Source: Shewanella litoralis (lineage in GTDB: Bacteria; Pseudomonadota; Gammaproteobacteria; Enterobacterales; Shewanellaceae). Taken from it: 64,000 nucleotides of DNA. Below, one piece after another: positions 19,680 through 29,997 of this stretch (position 1 is its first letter; the number at the start of each line of letters is the position of its first letter). The notes under the pieces are model-generated. The model was not told where the DNA came from. It saw nothing but the letters and a program-made list of their open reading frames with translations, and ran no database searches. The stretch covers positions 113,382 to 177,381 of the forward strand of contig NZ_WSRZ01000001.1 in the NCBI RefSeq assembly GCF_009828585.1. The letters run 5' to 3'. The position numbers and the translations under genes were made by a program.

Positions 19680-20972
19680 CTATTGGCTCAATAATGATTC
19701 AAACTGTGGATTTTGCATTAATGCAGCCTGGCTACCTTTAAGGCTAAATTCATAACCACACAACTTGAAATTGCCACGTAATGCCACATGGTTCACCATG
19801 GCGCTTTTATCTAACGGGGTAAATCTGGCCTCTGTCGCACCATCAGCCACTAAATCTACGGTCATAGGTCTATATTGACTGCCATCATTAAACTCAAGAT
19901 TTGCACAAGATTTATCTCCCACAGCACTGGCTAAACGCCATAAGTTCTGTGCATCACCCGCATCACCTAACCAGCGCAAAATAAGCACATCGCCTTCAAG
20001 CGCCAGCCAAAAACCATCCGGCAGTTTAACCATTTGCCTGCTCATGTTCATAGGCTCAATGACACCTTGAGTCATTTGTGCCTCGCCTTCATCATCTGAA
20101 TTTGAAAAAGCATTAACCACTAGCATCACAAGGTAAATCACTAAACATGCAACGCTGATGGCCGCTAAAATTTTACCCACCAAAATCAACTTAACCTGAT
20201 GCGTCTTGGCTACATTAATCCATGATTTGGCAAGTTCAGTAATCGAGCCTGATTTTAATGCATCTTGATCAACATACAATGGCTGATGGCTACGCTCACG
20301 ATTAGTTGAAAACATATCCGCATCGGCGTCATCATCAACGTGATGATGCATATACGGCTCATCGAGCCTGGTGTCGGTAGTTGCAGCTACATGGTGAGTA
20401 TCATCTTCAGCCACTGAGCTGATAGAAGAAGCGACCGTCGGTGTAACGTGATGCTGCTCTGCATAGTCATGCGAAACAGATTCAAATGCATCAGCAGAGG
20501 CATTAGTTGAGGATAACGGAGATAACGCTTGGCCTTTCATCACCGGGTCTTGGCGACGATGTATAGAACTCGGCACAGAATCCATCGCCATATTCGGGCC
20601 GTAATAACCCTGAACATATTGAATTTGGTTTTTGCTCGGTAAAAAACTCAAATATGCGCCACACGCCAAACCAAATAAAAACAAACCCGCTAATGCACCA
20701 AATGGCGCCATAAAATAGGCCGATATACCAAAAAGCACTAGTGGTAATAAACACACAACAACCAGTTTACTGGTTTTATTGGCATCAAATAAACGACGCA
20801 TTGCAGACAAACACACTACAGGTAATGACAATAACGTGAATATCAAAATGATGACACTTGCAGGAAACACTAAGGTTGCAATACTCAACAACGCAAATGC
20901 CGCAAATACTATGGCCATTAACCTTAGACCTGTGTCACGACCTTCGCGGCACAGCAGGGTTTTTACTAACAT
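19680..20972 (-). CDS. membrane protein with DUF805-like N-terminal region
   Basis: A ~430-residue protein I cannot assign a function. The first ~135 residues hold three to four hydrophobic helices and the patterns RRLFDANKTSK and YYGPN, which resemble DUF805 proteins (RRLHDxGKSG and yGPdP). A polar, Asp/His/Ser-rich segment follows (about 140-245), then one transmembrane helix (about 260-285) and a C-terminal globular domain of about 140 residues, probably periplasmic, with two cysteines. ATG 20972 has AGGA eight bases before it. Confidence 0.65.
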   Translation of the reverse strand: MLVKTLLCREGRDTGLRLMAIVFAAFALLSIATLVFPASVIILIFTLLSLPVVCLSAMRRLFDANKTSKLVVVCLLPLVLFGISAYFMAPFGALAGLFLFGLACGAYLSFLPSKNQIQYVQGYYGPNMAMDSVPSSIHRRQDPVMKGQALSPLSSTNASADAFESVSHDYAEQHHVTPTVASSISSVAEDDTHHVAATTDTRLDEPYMHHHVDDDADADMFSTNRERSHQPLYVDQDALKSGSITELAKSWINVAKTHQVKLILVGKILAAISVACLVIYLVMLVVNAFSNSDDEGEAQMTQGVIEPMNMSRQMVKLPDGFWLALEGDVLILRWLGDAGDAQNLWRLASAVGDKSCANLEFNDGSQYRPMTVDLVADGATEARFTPLDKSAMVNHVALRGNFKLCGYEFSLKGSQAALMQNPQFESLLSQ

Positions 20973-21340
20973 CAAACATTCCTATATTGATTTACTGATT
21001 CGGGTTATAAAAAACATCATAAATACAGTGAATTAACTTTATATAATGTCACCAATACTGCAGCTACAAAGCAGAAAAAAGTCACAAATAAAACACAACA
21101 AAAGGTCATTTCACACAATAGCGCAAAGCCTACAGAATTTATCTTATAAAGCCAGACCCAATGCGTGTTTTAAGCAATTATTTTATTGAAATTATATCTT
21201 AGTACCCATCCAAATATTTCAATTATTGCATCACACTAACTAGACGTAACTCTAAAGGTTTATAGCGCTAGCATAACCCTACTGTTAACGAGTATAATAT
21301 TAAGCTTTCTTAATGAATAATCGGATGAGAAACCCAATTT
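20973..21340. other. intergenic region upstream of gmk
   Basis: This AT-rich gap of about 370 bases separates divergent genes. The only recognisable element is a TATAAT hexamer at 21293-21298, 48 bases before the gmk ATG, without a good -35. No open frame or stable hairpin stands out. Confidence 0.5.
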
Positions 21341-21964
21341 ATGAGCACTTGTGGAAATCTTTTTATTGTGTCAGCCCCTAGCGGCGCAGGTAAATCATCA
21401 CTTATCTCAGCACTGTTAAAAGATAAACCCAGCGATAAACAGGTTTCAGTGTCGCATACCACTCGTCAACCTCGTCCAGGCGAAATCGACGGACAACATT
21501 ACCATTTTGTTAGCGTGGAACAATTTAAAGCGCTTATTGACCAAGCTGCATTTATTGAATGGGCTGAAGTCTTTGGTAATTACTATGGCACGTCTAAAAC
21601 CGTTATTGAGCAAACCCTAGCAAAAGGTATCGATGTATTCTTAGACATTGATTGGCAAGGCGCAGAGCAAGTCAAAAAGCTCATGCCTTATGCAATTGGA
21701 GTATTTATTTTACCACCATCCAAAGCCGAGCTTGAGCGTCGCTTAACAGGCCGAGGTCAAGACAGCCAAGAAGTCATCGACTCGCGTATGGCACAGGCCG
21801 TATCAGAAATGTCGCACTTTTCACAATATGAATTTGTGATTGTGAATGACGACTTTGACAGTGCGCTGGCGGATTTAACCGCGATTATTCGCAGCCAAAG
21901 GCTAACCTGTGCTAGTCAGCAGCATACCCACAATGATATGCTTGTTGATCTCTTGGCAGATTAA
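21341..21964 (+). CDS. gmk: guanylate kinase
   Basis: A 207-residue nucleotide kinase converting GMP to GDP. The P-loop [10 protein letters not shown] lies at residues 11-20, and the GMP-binding [11 protein letters not shown] and GQHYHFV segments follow near 39-57. It lies upstream of rpoZ and spoT, linking GTP supply with (p)ppGpp metabolism as in E. coli. Confidence 0.97.
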   Translation: MSTCGNLFIVSAPSGAGKSSLISALLKDKPSDKQVSVSHTTRQPRPGEIDGQHYHFVSVEQFKALIDQAAFIEWAEVFGNYYGTSKTVIEQTLAKGIDVFLDIDWQGAEQVKKLMPYAIGVFILPPSKAELERRLTGRGQDSQEVIDSRMAQAVSEMSHFSQYEFVIVNDDFDSALADLTAIIRSQRLTCASQQHTHNDMLVDLLAD

Positions 21965-22024
21965 TTGTCATAGTGTACAATTTTGCGTCATTTTTTCCCA
22001 TAGATAACACTGGAGTTTCACCAC

Positions 22025-22303
22025 ATGGCTCGCGTAACTGTAGAAGACGCCGTAAACAAAATCGGCAACCGTTTTGATATGATCCTGGTTGCAGCGCGTC
22101 GTGCACGCCAAATCGCTGTGCAAGGTAAAGACCCTATGGTTGAGGAGATGAACGATAAGCCAACGGTTATCGCATTACGCGAAATCGAACTTGGTTTGGT
22201 CACCTCAAACACATTAGATGCTGACGAACGCCAAACTGTGCGTGAACGTGAAGCAGCTGAAATCGCCGCTGTAGCAGCTATTGCAGAAGGCCGCGTAGTT
22301 TAA
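22025..22303 (+). CDS. rpoZ: RNA polymerase omega subunit
   Basis: A 92-residue omega subunit that assists beta' folding and forms part of ppGpp site 1. [21 protein letters not shown] and the AARRARQ helix are diagnostic. It lies 60 bases after gmk and 13 bases before spoT; the last codon overlaps the Shine-Dalgarno of spoT. Confidence 0.97.
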   Translation: MARVTVEDAVNKIGNRFDMILVAARRARQIAVQGKDPMVEEMNDKPTVIALREIELGLVTSNTLDADERQTVREREAAEIAAVAAIAEGRVV

Positions 22304-22316
22304 GGAGTAGCGCCAC

Positions 22317-24425
22317 TTGTATCTGTTTGAAGGTCTAAAAGAGTCAGCGTCCAGCTATTTAGAGCCGGAACAAGTAGAATTACTCAAGCAGGCCTATTTG
22401 GTTGCGCGTGATGCCCACGAAGGGCAAATGCGCACAAGTGGCGAGCCTTACATTACCCATCCTGTTGCGGTTAGCCGCATCTTGGCAGACATGCGTCTCG
22501 ATCACGAGTCGTTAATGGCTGCCTTGCTCCATGACACCATCGAAGACACCCCCGTCACCAAAGAAGAGCTCACCGAGCTGTTTGGGATTACGGTTGCTGA
22601 ATTAGTCGAAGGTGTATCTAAGCTAGACAAAATTAAGTTTCGCGACAAAAAAGAAGCCCAGGCAGAAAACTTCCGCAAAATGATGATGGCAATGACTCAA
22701 GATATTCGAGTTATCCTGATTAAATTGGCTGACCGAACCCATAATATGCGTACCCTAGGGGCACTTCGCCCAGACAAGCGTCGTCGTATTGCTCGCGAAA
22801 CCTTAGAAATTTATGCACCGATTGCAAATCGATTAGGTATTCATAATATCAAAATCGAACTTGAAGATTTAGGTTTTCAAGCCTATTACCCTATGCGACA
22901 TAGGGTCATCCGCGATGTGGTAAAAGCAGCTCGTGGCAATCGCAAAGAACTTATCAACAGTATTGAATCTGCCATCGAGTCTCGCCTTGAAGAAACCGGT
23001 ATACCGGCTAAAGTCAAAGGCCGCGAGAAAAACCTCTATTCTATTTACCGTAAGATGCGCAGCAAAGAGCTTCAATTTCAAGAAGTGATGGACATCTACG
23101 CGTTTAGAATTATCGTTGACTCTATTGATACCAGCTACCGTGTACTCGGTGCAATGCATGGCCTTTACAAGCCTCGTCCTGGCCGCTTTAAAGATTATAT
23201 TGCCATTCCAAAAGCCAATGGTTATCAATCATTACATACCTCATTATTTGGCCCGCACGCCGTTCCAGTTGAAGTGCAAATCCGTACCGAAGAAATGGAT
23301 CAAATGGCCGACAAAGGGGTTGCTGCACATTGGATGTATAAAAATAATACCGATGCAGCAAAACAAAATACCACCCAGGTACGTGCTCACAAATGGATGC
23401 AAAGCTTGCTCGAATTACAGCAAAGCGCCAGCAGCTCATTTGAGTTTGTTGAAAACGTTAAAACCGAATTATTCCCTGAAGAAATCTACGTCTTTACCCC
23501 AGAGGGTCGCATTTTAGAGTTACCGGTAAATTCAACCGCTGTCGATTTCGCCTATGAAGTGCATACCGATGTAGGTAACACCTGTGTAGGAGCAAGAGTT
23601 AATCGTCAGGCATACCCACTAAGCCAACCGCTTATTTCTGGGCAAACGGTTGAAATTATTACCGCAAAAGGTGCAAGACCCAACGCTGCCTGGCTTAACT
23701 TTGTCGTTACAGGTAAGGCTCGCGGCAAAATTCGTCAAGTATTAAAAAGCCTCAAAGGTGATAACGCTATCGCACTCGGTAAGCGTTTATTAAATCATGC
23801 TTTAGGGGATACCAAGCTTGAAACCATTCCGGCAGAATTACTCGACAAAGTGATCAAAGAAACCAAACACACTTCGCTTGACTCTCTGCTTGCCGATATT
23901 GGTTTAGGCAATGCCATGAGTATTGTGATTGCACAGCGTTTGGTTGGCGAACAATTTGACTCGCATGATCACAACAAAGAAAAACCACAAATGCCAATCC
24001 GTGGTGCTGAAGGCATGTTGGTCACTTACGCCAATTGTTGTCGCCCTATCCCGGGTGATGCGGTGATTGCTCATGTAAGCCCAGGCAAAGGTCTGGTTGT
24101 TCATATGGAAAGCTGCGCCAACATCCGTGGTTACCAAGGTGAGCCAGACAAGTACATTTCAGTGCACTGGGACAACGTAGAAGGCGCAGAATACCAAGCT
24201 AATCTTCGGGTTGAAATTGTAAATCATCAAGGTGCTCTCGCGAAAATCACGTCGATTATTGCCTCTGCAGGTTCCAATATTCATAACCTCAGTACCGAAG
24301 AACGCGATGGCCGTGTGTATTTGATTAATTTACGTATTTCAGTTAAAGATCGTGTTCATCTTGCCAACGTCATGCGCAGGATCCGTGTGTTACCTGAAGT
24401 ACTGCGTACCTCACGTAACCGTTAA
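22317..24425 (+). CDS. spoT: SpoT, bifunctional (p)ppGpp synthetase/hydrolase
   Basis: A 702-residue RelA/SpoT homologue. The hydrolase HD domain is intact (HD at residues 72-73, with upstream ITHP), so degradation activity is expected. The synthetase domain has GRFKDYIAIPKANGYQSLHT near 285-305. TGS (about 390-450), helical, zinc-finger (CCRPIPGD) and C-terminal ACT domains follow. It begins with TTG 22317, with AAGGAG nine bases upstream. Being a TTG start, translation may be modest. Order gmk-rpoZ-spoT is conserved. Confidence 0.96.
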   Translation: MYLFEGLKESASSYLEPEQVELLKQAYLVARDAHEGQMRTSGEPYITHPVAVSRILADMRLDHESLMAALLHDTIEDTPVTKEELTELFGITVAELVEGVSKLDKIKFRDKKEAQAENFRKMMMAMTQDIRVILIKLADRTHNMRTLGALRPDKRRRIARETLEIYAPIANRLGIHNIKIELEDLGFQAYYPMRHRVIRDVVKAARGNRKELINSIESAIESRLEETGIPAKVKGREKNLYSIYRKMRSKELQFQEVMDIYAFRIIVDSIDTSYRVLGAMHGLYKPRPGRFKDYIAIPKANGYQSLHTSLFGPHAVPVEVQIRTEEMDQMADKGVAAHWMYKNNTDAAKQNTTQVRAHKWMQSLLELQQSASSSFEFVENVKTELFPEEIYVFTPEGRILELPVNSTAVDFAYEVHTDVGNTCVGARVNRQAYPLSQPLISGQTVEIITAKGARPNAAWLNFVVTGKARGKIRQVLKSLKGDNAIALGKRLLNHALGDTKLETIPAELLDKVIKETKHTSLDSLLADIGLGNAMSIVIAQRLVGEQFDSHDHNKEKPQMPIRGAEGMLVTYANCCRPIPGDAVIAHVSPGKGLVVHMESCANIRGYQGEPDKYISVHWDNVEGAEYQANLRVEIVNHQGALAKITSIIASAGSNIHNLSTEERDGRVYLINLRISVKDRVHLANVMRRIRVLPEVLRTSRNR

Positions 24426-24453
24426 TTATCGATAACAATAAAGAGAACTCAAC

Positions 24454-24837
24454 ATGGCTGAAAAAATTATCATCGCAACCGACAAAGCACCACAAGCTAT
24501 TGGCACTTATTCTCAAGCAGTTAAAGTCGGCAGTACCGTTTATCTTTCAGGTCAGATTCCGTTAGATCCAAAAACCATGACCATGGTGAGCGATGATTTT
24601 GCAGAACAAGTTGTACAAGTGTTCGAAAATTTAACCGCCGTGTGTGAAGCGGCTGGCGGAAAAATGAGTGATATCGTTAAGTTAAATATCTTCTTAACTG
24701 ACTTGTCGCATTTTGCGACTGTAAACGAAATAATGAGTCGTTATTTTCAACAACCTTACCCTGCGCGTGCCGCTATTGGTGTCAAAGAGTTACCAAAAGG
24801 GTCATTGGTTGAAATGGACGGCATAATGGAACTTTAA
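24454..24837 (+). CDS. ridA: RidA family enamine/imine deaminase
   Basis: A 127-residue RidA protein that hydrolyses reactive 2-aminoacrylate and other enamines. The substrate-binding arginine is R105 (in [10 protein letters not shown]) and E120 lies in the C-terminal motif, both typical of active archetypal RidA. It follows spoT by 28 bases and precedes a strong terminator. Confidence 0.95.
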   Translation: MAEKIIIATDKAPQAIGTYSQAVKVGSTVYLSGQIPLDPKTMTMVSDDFAEQVVQVFENLTAVCEAAGGKMSDIVKLNIFLTDLSHFATVNEIMSRYFQQPYPARAAIGVKELPKGSLVEMDGIMEL

Positions 24838-24859
24838 CCGTTAATGTTAAAGATTCTAT

Positions 24860-24884
24860 AAAGGCACCCTGGGTGCCTTTTTTA
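24860..24884 (+). terminator. rho-independent terminator after ridA
   Basis: AAAGGCACCC-TG-GGTGCCTTTTTT forms a stable GC-rich stem with a T run 22 bases after the ridA stop. Confidence 0.92.
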
Positions 24885-25248
24885 TTGTCTGCGGCTTATT
24901 GCTGTAGAGTAATTGCTCAATACCTATTGTTTATTCAGCAGATTCTGCTAACGTAATTACAGCGTGACCCTGCACACATACTGTGCAAACAGTTTGCGCC
25001 AGCGCACAAAAATGGCCATACTAAACTGACCAATATCAAGCGTATTAACTGTTTGGTCATGCTGGGGAATTACAATAGCGTTAACCAAGACGAAGGCTAG
25101 AAGGCAGAGTGTGATATTAAATCTTAAAGCGCAAACCTTCACAATAAAGTCGCTTTAGATAAACCAAGCTTGAAACGTTTTAACGATTCTGCTCATTAAT
25201 ATAACCAGTAAGAAAGCCAAAATAACAATAAAGAATATGGAAGTGTCG
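24885..25248. other. intergenic region between ridA terminator and the acyl-CoA synthetase gene
   Basis: About 360 bases without a gene I can support. A 61-codon minus-strand frame (24957-25142) with a hydrophobic start is present but lacks a recognisable family or a good ribosome-binding site. The promoter of the acyl-CoA synthetase gene should lie in the last part. Confidence 0.45.
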
Positions 25249-26904
25249 ATGGAAAATTTAATTAAAACTCCTATTGAGATGCTGTCTCACTGGGTAGAAA
25301 CGCAGGGTGATAGTGTTTACCTTCGCCAGCCAGTTGGCGGCAAATATGTAGATTTAACATGGCACGACGTTCAACAAAAAGTGCAGCAAATTGCAGGCTC
25401 GCTTCGTCACCTAGGATTAGAGCGTGGCGACAAAGTTGCCGTGCTGTCTAAAAACTGCGCCGAGTGGTTCATTGTCGATTTAGCCTTAATGTATGGTGGT
25501 TACATCAGTGTGCCTATTTACCCGACAGCTAATGCTGAAACTATTCGTTATGTTGTTGAGCATAGCGGAGTTAAGGCTATATTTACCGGTAAACTTGACC
25601 ACTGGGCAGAACAAGAAGCCGCTATCGGAGGGGAAATCCTACGCTTAGCAATGCCTTACGAAACAATGCCAGCCCAATATCATTGGGAGCAATTGCTCGC
25701 GCTTGGCCAACCATTAGTTGATGAGCCGCTGCCAACAACCGACCAGGTGATGACCCTAATTTATACTTCGGGTTCTACGGGCAAACCTAAAGGCGCCATT
25801 CAAACATTTGCTAGCTACGCTTGGGCATGTGAAGCTGTTGTTCGCGACTTAAAAACCAACACCACTGATCGTCTGCTGTCTTACTTGCCGCTTGCGCATA
25901 TTACTGAACGTGTTGCAATTGAAGGCTCATCGTATTACTCAGGCTCTACGGTTTCTTTTGTCGAAAGCCTTGACTCATTTGTTGATGATATTCAACGTTG
26001 TCGTCCTACTGTGTTTTTCTCAGTGCCGCGTTTATGGACCGTATTCCAGCTGAATATTATTAATAAAATTGGTGAGAAAAAGCTTAAAACATTACTTAAA
26101 CTGCCAATTATTAGCAGCATTGTTAAGCGCAAAATCAAAAAAGGATTGGGGTTAGATCAAGCTCGCTTGAATGGATCGGGTTCAGCGCCTATCCCACCAT
26201 CATTAATCCAATGGTACAACTCGATAGGCTTGAATATATGCGAAGCTTGGGGCATGACAGAAAACAGCGCATATTCGATTATCAACTATCCATTTAATGC
26301 TAATAAAATTGGCACAGTAGGCCGCCCAGTTGAAGGCAGCCTTGTACGCAGAACCGAGCAAGGAGAATTGTTAGTTAAAAGCCCTGGGTTAATGCAAGGC
26401 TATTACCTACAAGAAGAAGCCACGAAAGCCGCCTTTACCGAAGATGGATTTTTCCATACCGGTGATTTGTGCGAAATAGACGAAGATGGCTACATTGAAA
26501 TTACCGGCCGAGTAAAAGACAACTTTAAAACCTCAAAAGGTAAATATGTTGCGCCAGTACCCATTGAACGTCGATTAGCCCAAGACTCTCACGTTGAATT
26601 AATTTGTGTTATTGGTTCAGGTTTACCGCACCCTATCGCGCTAGTTCAGCTGTCTGAGGGCTCTAAATTACAACCTCGCGAAGAAGTGAGAACATCATTA
26701 AAGGCGACTCTCGATAGCGTTAACCCACATTTAGAATCACACGAACATGTTGATGCTATTGTCGTTGTTAATGAAGATTGGAACATCGAAAATGATGTGC
26801 TTACGCCAACCCTCAAAATTAAGCGCCACGTGCTTGAAAAGGCATTTAGCAGCAAAGTAGAAGGTGTTCGTGGTGCCAAAATTCGCTGGGAAGATGAGTT
26901 GTAA
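25249..26904 (+). CDS. long-chain acyl-CoA synthetase, AMP-binding family
   Basis: A 551-residue adenylate-forming enzyme that activates fatty acids via acyl-AMP to acyl-CoA. The P-loop-like TLIYTSGSTGKPKGA lies near residue 175, the EAWGMTE motif near 330, the HTGDL aspartate near 400 and the GRVKDNFKTSKGKYVAP hinge and lysine near 425. It resembles the FAA1/FAA4-like (COG1022) group more than FadD. ATG 25249 has GGAAG five bases upstream; ATG 25237 four codons earlier is an alternative. It stands alone between two terminators. Confidence 0.9.
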   Translation: MENLIKTPIEMLSHWVETQGDSVYLRQPVGGKYVDLTWHDVQQKVQQIAGSLRHLGLERGDKVAVLSKNCAEWFIVDLALMYGGYISVPIYPTANAETIRYVVEHSGVKAIFTGKLDHWAEQEAAIGGEILRLAMPYETMPAQYHWEQLLALGQPLVDEPLPTTDQVMTLIYTSGSTGKPKGAIQTFASYAWACEAVVRDLKTNTTDRLLSYLPLAHITERVAIEGSSYYSGSTVSFVESLDSFVDDIQRCRPTVFFSVPRLWTVFQLNIINKIGEKKLKTLLKLPIISSIVKRKIKKGLGLDQARLNGSGSAPIPPSLIQWYNSIGLNICEAWGMTENSAYSIINYPFNANKIGTVGRPVEGSLVRRTEQGELLVKSPGLMQGYYLQEEATKAAFTEDGFFHTGDLCEIDEDGYIEITGRVKDNFKTSKGKYVAPVPIERRLAQDSHVELICVIGSGLPHPIALVQLSEGSKLQPREEVRTSLKATLDSVNPHLESHEHVDAIVVVNEDWNIENDVLTPTLKIKRHVLEKAFSSKVEGVRGAKIRWEDEL

Positions 26905-26933
26905 TTTGCAATGATTTTTTGCATTTATAGACT

Positions 26934-26967
26934 AAAAAAATACACGCTAATAGCGTGTATTTTTTTG
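26934..26967 (+). terminator. rho-independent terminator after the acyl-CoA synthetase gene
   Basis: AAAAATACACGCT-AAT-AGCGTGTATTTTTTT forms a long AT-rich stem with a T run 30 bases after the stop. Confidence 0.9.
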
Positions 26968-27046
26968 ACATATTCTGTCAAGATACGCGCAATTACATAG
27001 ACGGTGCTAATTCAGTACCGCTTAACCTTACAAGGCAGACACCACC

Positions 27047-27976
27047 ATGTTAATTGCGTTATCCATTATTGGCGGTTTTATCATATTAACCTTTGGTGCA
27101 GAGGCACTAGTTCGCGGCGCCAGTGCCGTTGCGTTACGTTTAGGTATTGCCCCGCTTATCATTGGTTTAACCATTGTTGCCTTTGGTACTAGCGCGCCAG
27201 AACTGGCGGTAAGCGTAAAATCAGCCCTTGCCGGTAATCCTGGTATTGCGCTGGGTAATGTCGTGGGTTCTAACATCGTCAACATTGGCCTTATTTTAGC
27301 CATAACCGCGCTGATCCGCCCAATTACCGTGCAATCACAAATGGTTAAGCGCGATATTCCTATCATGATCGCCGCATCGGTTTTAGTGTGGTTTTTATTA
27401 CTCGATGGCGATGTCAGTTTTATTGATGGTGCTATTTTATTTAGCCTATTGCTTGGTTATTTAGGCTTTAGTTATATCAGCTCAAAAAATAATCCCGAAG
27501 AGTTAGACATTGATGCCACACCACAAAAACCACTGTTGTCAGTACTACTCATTGCTGTAGGTATTGCCATGTTAGTTGGCGGCGGAATTTTGTTTGTCGA
27601 TGGCGCGGTTGATTTAGCAAAACTGTTCGGCATAAGCGAAGTGATAATCGGCTTAACAATTGTTGCGATTGGCACCAGTATGCCTGAGTTGGTCACCTCG
27701 GTGATGGCCGCATTAAAAGGTCAAAGTGACATTGCTATTGGTAACGTTGTGGGCTCAAACATATTTAATATTCTTGGTATTTTAGGTGCAACAGCTTTAA
27801 TCCATCCGGTGTCAGCGGCAGGGTTTAATGAAGTCGATTTTATCGCCATGCTGATTTTTGCCATTATGGTTTTACCCTTTGCCTGGAGTGGCTTACGCAT
27901 TGGTCGCCGTGAAGGCGGCGTGTTACTCGCGGGATACCTGGGCTATACCAGCTATTTGGTCATGCAAGTGGTGTAA
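27047..27976 (+). CDS. calcium/sodium antiporter, CaCA family (YrbG-like)
   Basis: A 309-residue inner-membrane cation exchanger with about ten transmembrane helices arranged as two inverted repeats. Both alpha-repeats are obvious: GTSAPELAVSV with GNVVGSN in the first half (residues ~45-85) and GTSMPELVTSV with GNVVGSN in the second (residues ~208-248). The Glu in each APEL/MPEL and the Asn in GSN are the ion-coordinating residues of NCX-type exchangers. It is monocistronic, flanked by terminators. Direction and physiological ion are inferred from the family. Confidence 0.93.
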   Translation: MLIALSIIGGFIILTFGAEALVRGASAVALRLGIAPLIIGLTIVAFGTSAPELAVSVKSALAGNPGIALGNVVGSNIVNIGLILAITALIRPITVQSQMVKRDIPIMIAASVLVWFLLLDGDVSFIDGAILFSLLLGYLGFSYISSKNNPEELDIDATPQKPLLSVLLIAVGIAMLVGGGILFVDGAVDLAKLFGISEVIIGLTIVAIGTSMPELVTSVMAALKGQSDIAIGNVVGSNIFNILGILGATALIHPVSAAGFNEVDFIAMLIFAIMVLPFAWSGLRIGRREGGVLLAGYLGYTSYLVMQVV

Positions 27977-28010
27977 AAAACTCACTTATTTGACGTCTAT
28001 TGAATAAATC

Positions 28011-28042
28011 AAATAAGGCCAACAGCAATGTTGGCCTTATTT
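28011..28042 (+). terminator. rho-independent terminator after the antiporter gene
   Basis: AAATAAGGCCAACA-GCAA-TGTTGGCCTTATTT, a perfect 14-bp stem, lies 34 bases after the stop. It could act in both directions. Confidence 0.88.
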
Positions 28043-28160
28043 ATTGGCCCAAAAATGACATTTGTCACCCTGTTTTGATGACCTTTGTGCCTGATAATCA
28101 AATTGGTGTTTCTCCATACTAAGGTTATTCCCACACAGGGTGGGCAATAAGGAGATAGCC

Positions 28161-28841
28161 ATGAAAACACTACTATTAATCACTAGCCTTAGCTTAGTCA
28201 GCTACCACAGTTTAGCGGATATCAAGGATATTGATGACGCAGCTAACACCATGAACATGAATCAGCTCGCGCAATATAGCCAAAACACCAATGACTATGA
28301 ACAAGCTTACGCATTTTATCGATTAGCCATCACAGCTAACATTAGCGGTCAACGCAAACAGACTGCCGATTCGTTAAACCAGGCCCAAAATACCCTAGAA
28401 AACTTACTCGGTGCACAAGCAACTGCAGACTCACAAGCACTGTTAGCAGCAGTATATGGTATGCAAATCGCGTTAGATAACAACAAAGGTGCTGAGTACG
28501 GTATGAAAACTGCCACACTATTACAACAAGCCACAGAGTTAGAGCCCAACAACCCAAGAGTCAGTTTAGTCAAAGCAATCAATGCATTTTACACCCCGAG
28601 CGTATTTGGCGGCGGACTAGAAAAAGCCCAATCCTTCGCAAGCCAAGCTATTACGCTTTACGACCTACCTTGCGATACCATTTGTTGGGGGCATGCTGAA
28701 GCCTATACATGGCGAGGACTTGCCAAACAGGAGCAAGGTGATTTAACCGCTGCAATGGATGACTGGCAAGCTGCAATCGACATAGACCCACAATACGCTT
28801 GGGCTATATTTCTCTTAAACCAACAGGCTGTAAAACAGTAA
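28161..28841 (+). CDS. periplasmic TPR-like protein of unknown function
   Basis: A 226-residue protein with a signal peptide (MKTLLLITSLSLVSYHSLA) and helical TPR-like repeats; the clearest repeat is at the C-terminus (AYTWRGLAKQEQGDLTAAMDDWQAAI). Two cysteines lie close together in the PCDTICWG segment near residue 175. ATG 28161 has GGAG eight bases upstream. It is followed within 64 bases by a two-component system on the same strand, so it may be a periplasmic accessory or target of that system. No specific role can be assigned. Confidence 0.75.
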   Translation: MKTLLLITSLSLVSYHSLADIKDIDDAANTMNMNQLAQYSQNTNDYEQAYAFYRLAITANISGQRKQTADSLNQAQNTLENLLGAQATADSQALLAAVYGMQIALDNNKGAEYGMKTATLLQQATELEPNNPRVSLVKAINAFYTPSVFGGGLEKAQSFASQAITLYDLPCDTICWGHAEAYTWRGLAKQEQGDLTAAMDDWQAAIDIDPQYAWAIFLLNQQAVKQ

Positions 28842-28905
28842 TGCCTTTTGCTTTTTCTTGAGTTAACGCGCAGTTACTCTATGATTAACTGCGCTGGGAG
28901 GCACA

Positions 28906-29997
28906 ATGACATCTTGCTTATCACCTAATAATGAAAAAAGTTACGAACAAAAAACCGCATGGGTTTATCTTATAAACTTAGGTTTTTATTTTATCCCACT
29001 GTTTTTTATGGATGGTCAATGGTTAAAAATAACCTTAGCCGTGGCTTTGTTAATCCCTTTTGTTATTGGCTATTTTTGGGCCTATAACAACTCAACAGAA
29101 CACGCCTACAAACCCATTTTGTTCATGTTAATAATCGCGATTGCAGCGGGATGGTTAACCAGTGGCGCAATTTCACTTTTTAGCTTTTGCTGCTTCTTTA
29201 TCGGTTTTTTCTACTCACTTAGAACCGCGATATTGAGCTTTATTGGTATTAGTATTCTCCTATTAACCATAAACCTTTGGGTAGGTTACCCTGGCTATTA
29301 TTTTACTTTTTACGGCATGGGGATCTGTTTGGGTGTTGGGGTATTTGGTGTTATTGAACGAAAGCGCCAACAAATAAAACGCCAGCAACAGCAATCTAAT
29401 GACGAAATCACTCACCTGGCAACCGCTCTAGAGCGCGAACGTATTGCACGTGATTTACACGATGTCATGGGGCACCATTTAGCCGCCATCGCCTTAAAAG
29501 CAGAACTGGCCGATAAACTCATTACCGCAGGTAAAACTGATATGGCGCAGCAGCAAATCAATCAAGTAAGCCAGATAACACGCGATTGTTTAAGTCAAAT
29601 TCGCCAGACCGTAACAAATTACAAGCACCAAGGCTTAACCCAGACCATTAATACGCTGGCACAAACACTGAGAGACAAATCCGTCGCGGTGACTATTGAA
29701 GGGCAATGGCCAACATTAAATAACCTCACAGAATCGCAACTGTGTCTAATGCTAACCGAATTGGTAAACAACACCATTAAGCACAGCAAAGCTGACCATT
29801 GCACTATTTCAATCCACACACAGCCAGCAAGCCTGCTAGTAAACTATATCGAAAACGCGGCGATTAATACCTTTACTGAAGGCAACGGCCTCAAAGGAAT
29901 AAAAGAGCGCGCCGCCATTTTACACGCCGATGTAAAGTATCAATTAAGCCCGCAATTTATCGTCACCATTACTTTGCCACTAACAGAGACAACATGA
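28906..29997 (+). CDS. DesK-type sensor histidine kinase
   Basis: A 363-residue HisKA_3 histidine kinase. The N-terminal ~150 residues contain about five transmembrane helices and no extracytoplasmic domain, as in the thermosensor DesK. A basic Gln-rich coiled coil (about 151-170) links to the dimerisation domain with phospho-accepting H185 in ERIARDLHDVMGHH; the HATPase domain includes a LTELVNNTIKHSKA N-box. The stop overlaps the response regulator start by four bases. The signal is not known; membrane state or temperature is possible by analogy. Confidence 0.9.
   Translation: MTSCLSPNNEKSYEQKTAWVYLINLGFYFIPLFFMDGQWLKITLAVALLIPFVIGYFWAYNNSTEHAYKPILFMLIIAIAAGWLTSGAISLFSFCCFFIGFFYSLRTAILSFIGISILLLTINLWVGYPGYYFTFYGMGICLGVGVFGVIERKRQQIKRQQQQSNDEITHLATALERERIARDLHDVMGHHLAAIALKAELADKLITAGKTDMAQQQINQVSQITRDCLSQIRQTVTNYKHQGLTQTINTLAQTLRDKSVAVTIEGQWPTLNNLTESQLCLMLTELVNNTIKHSKADHCTISIHTQPASLLVNYIENAAINTFTEGNGLKGIKERAAILHADVKYQLSPQFIVTITLPLTETT

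Noticed and set aside
24957-25142. 61-codon minus-strand frame with a hydrophobic start
   Set aside because: No recognised family, no good ribosome-binding site, and it lies in an otherwise empty gap; it may be chance or a relic.
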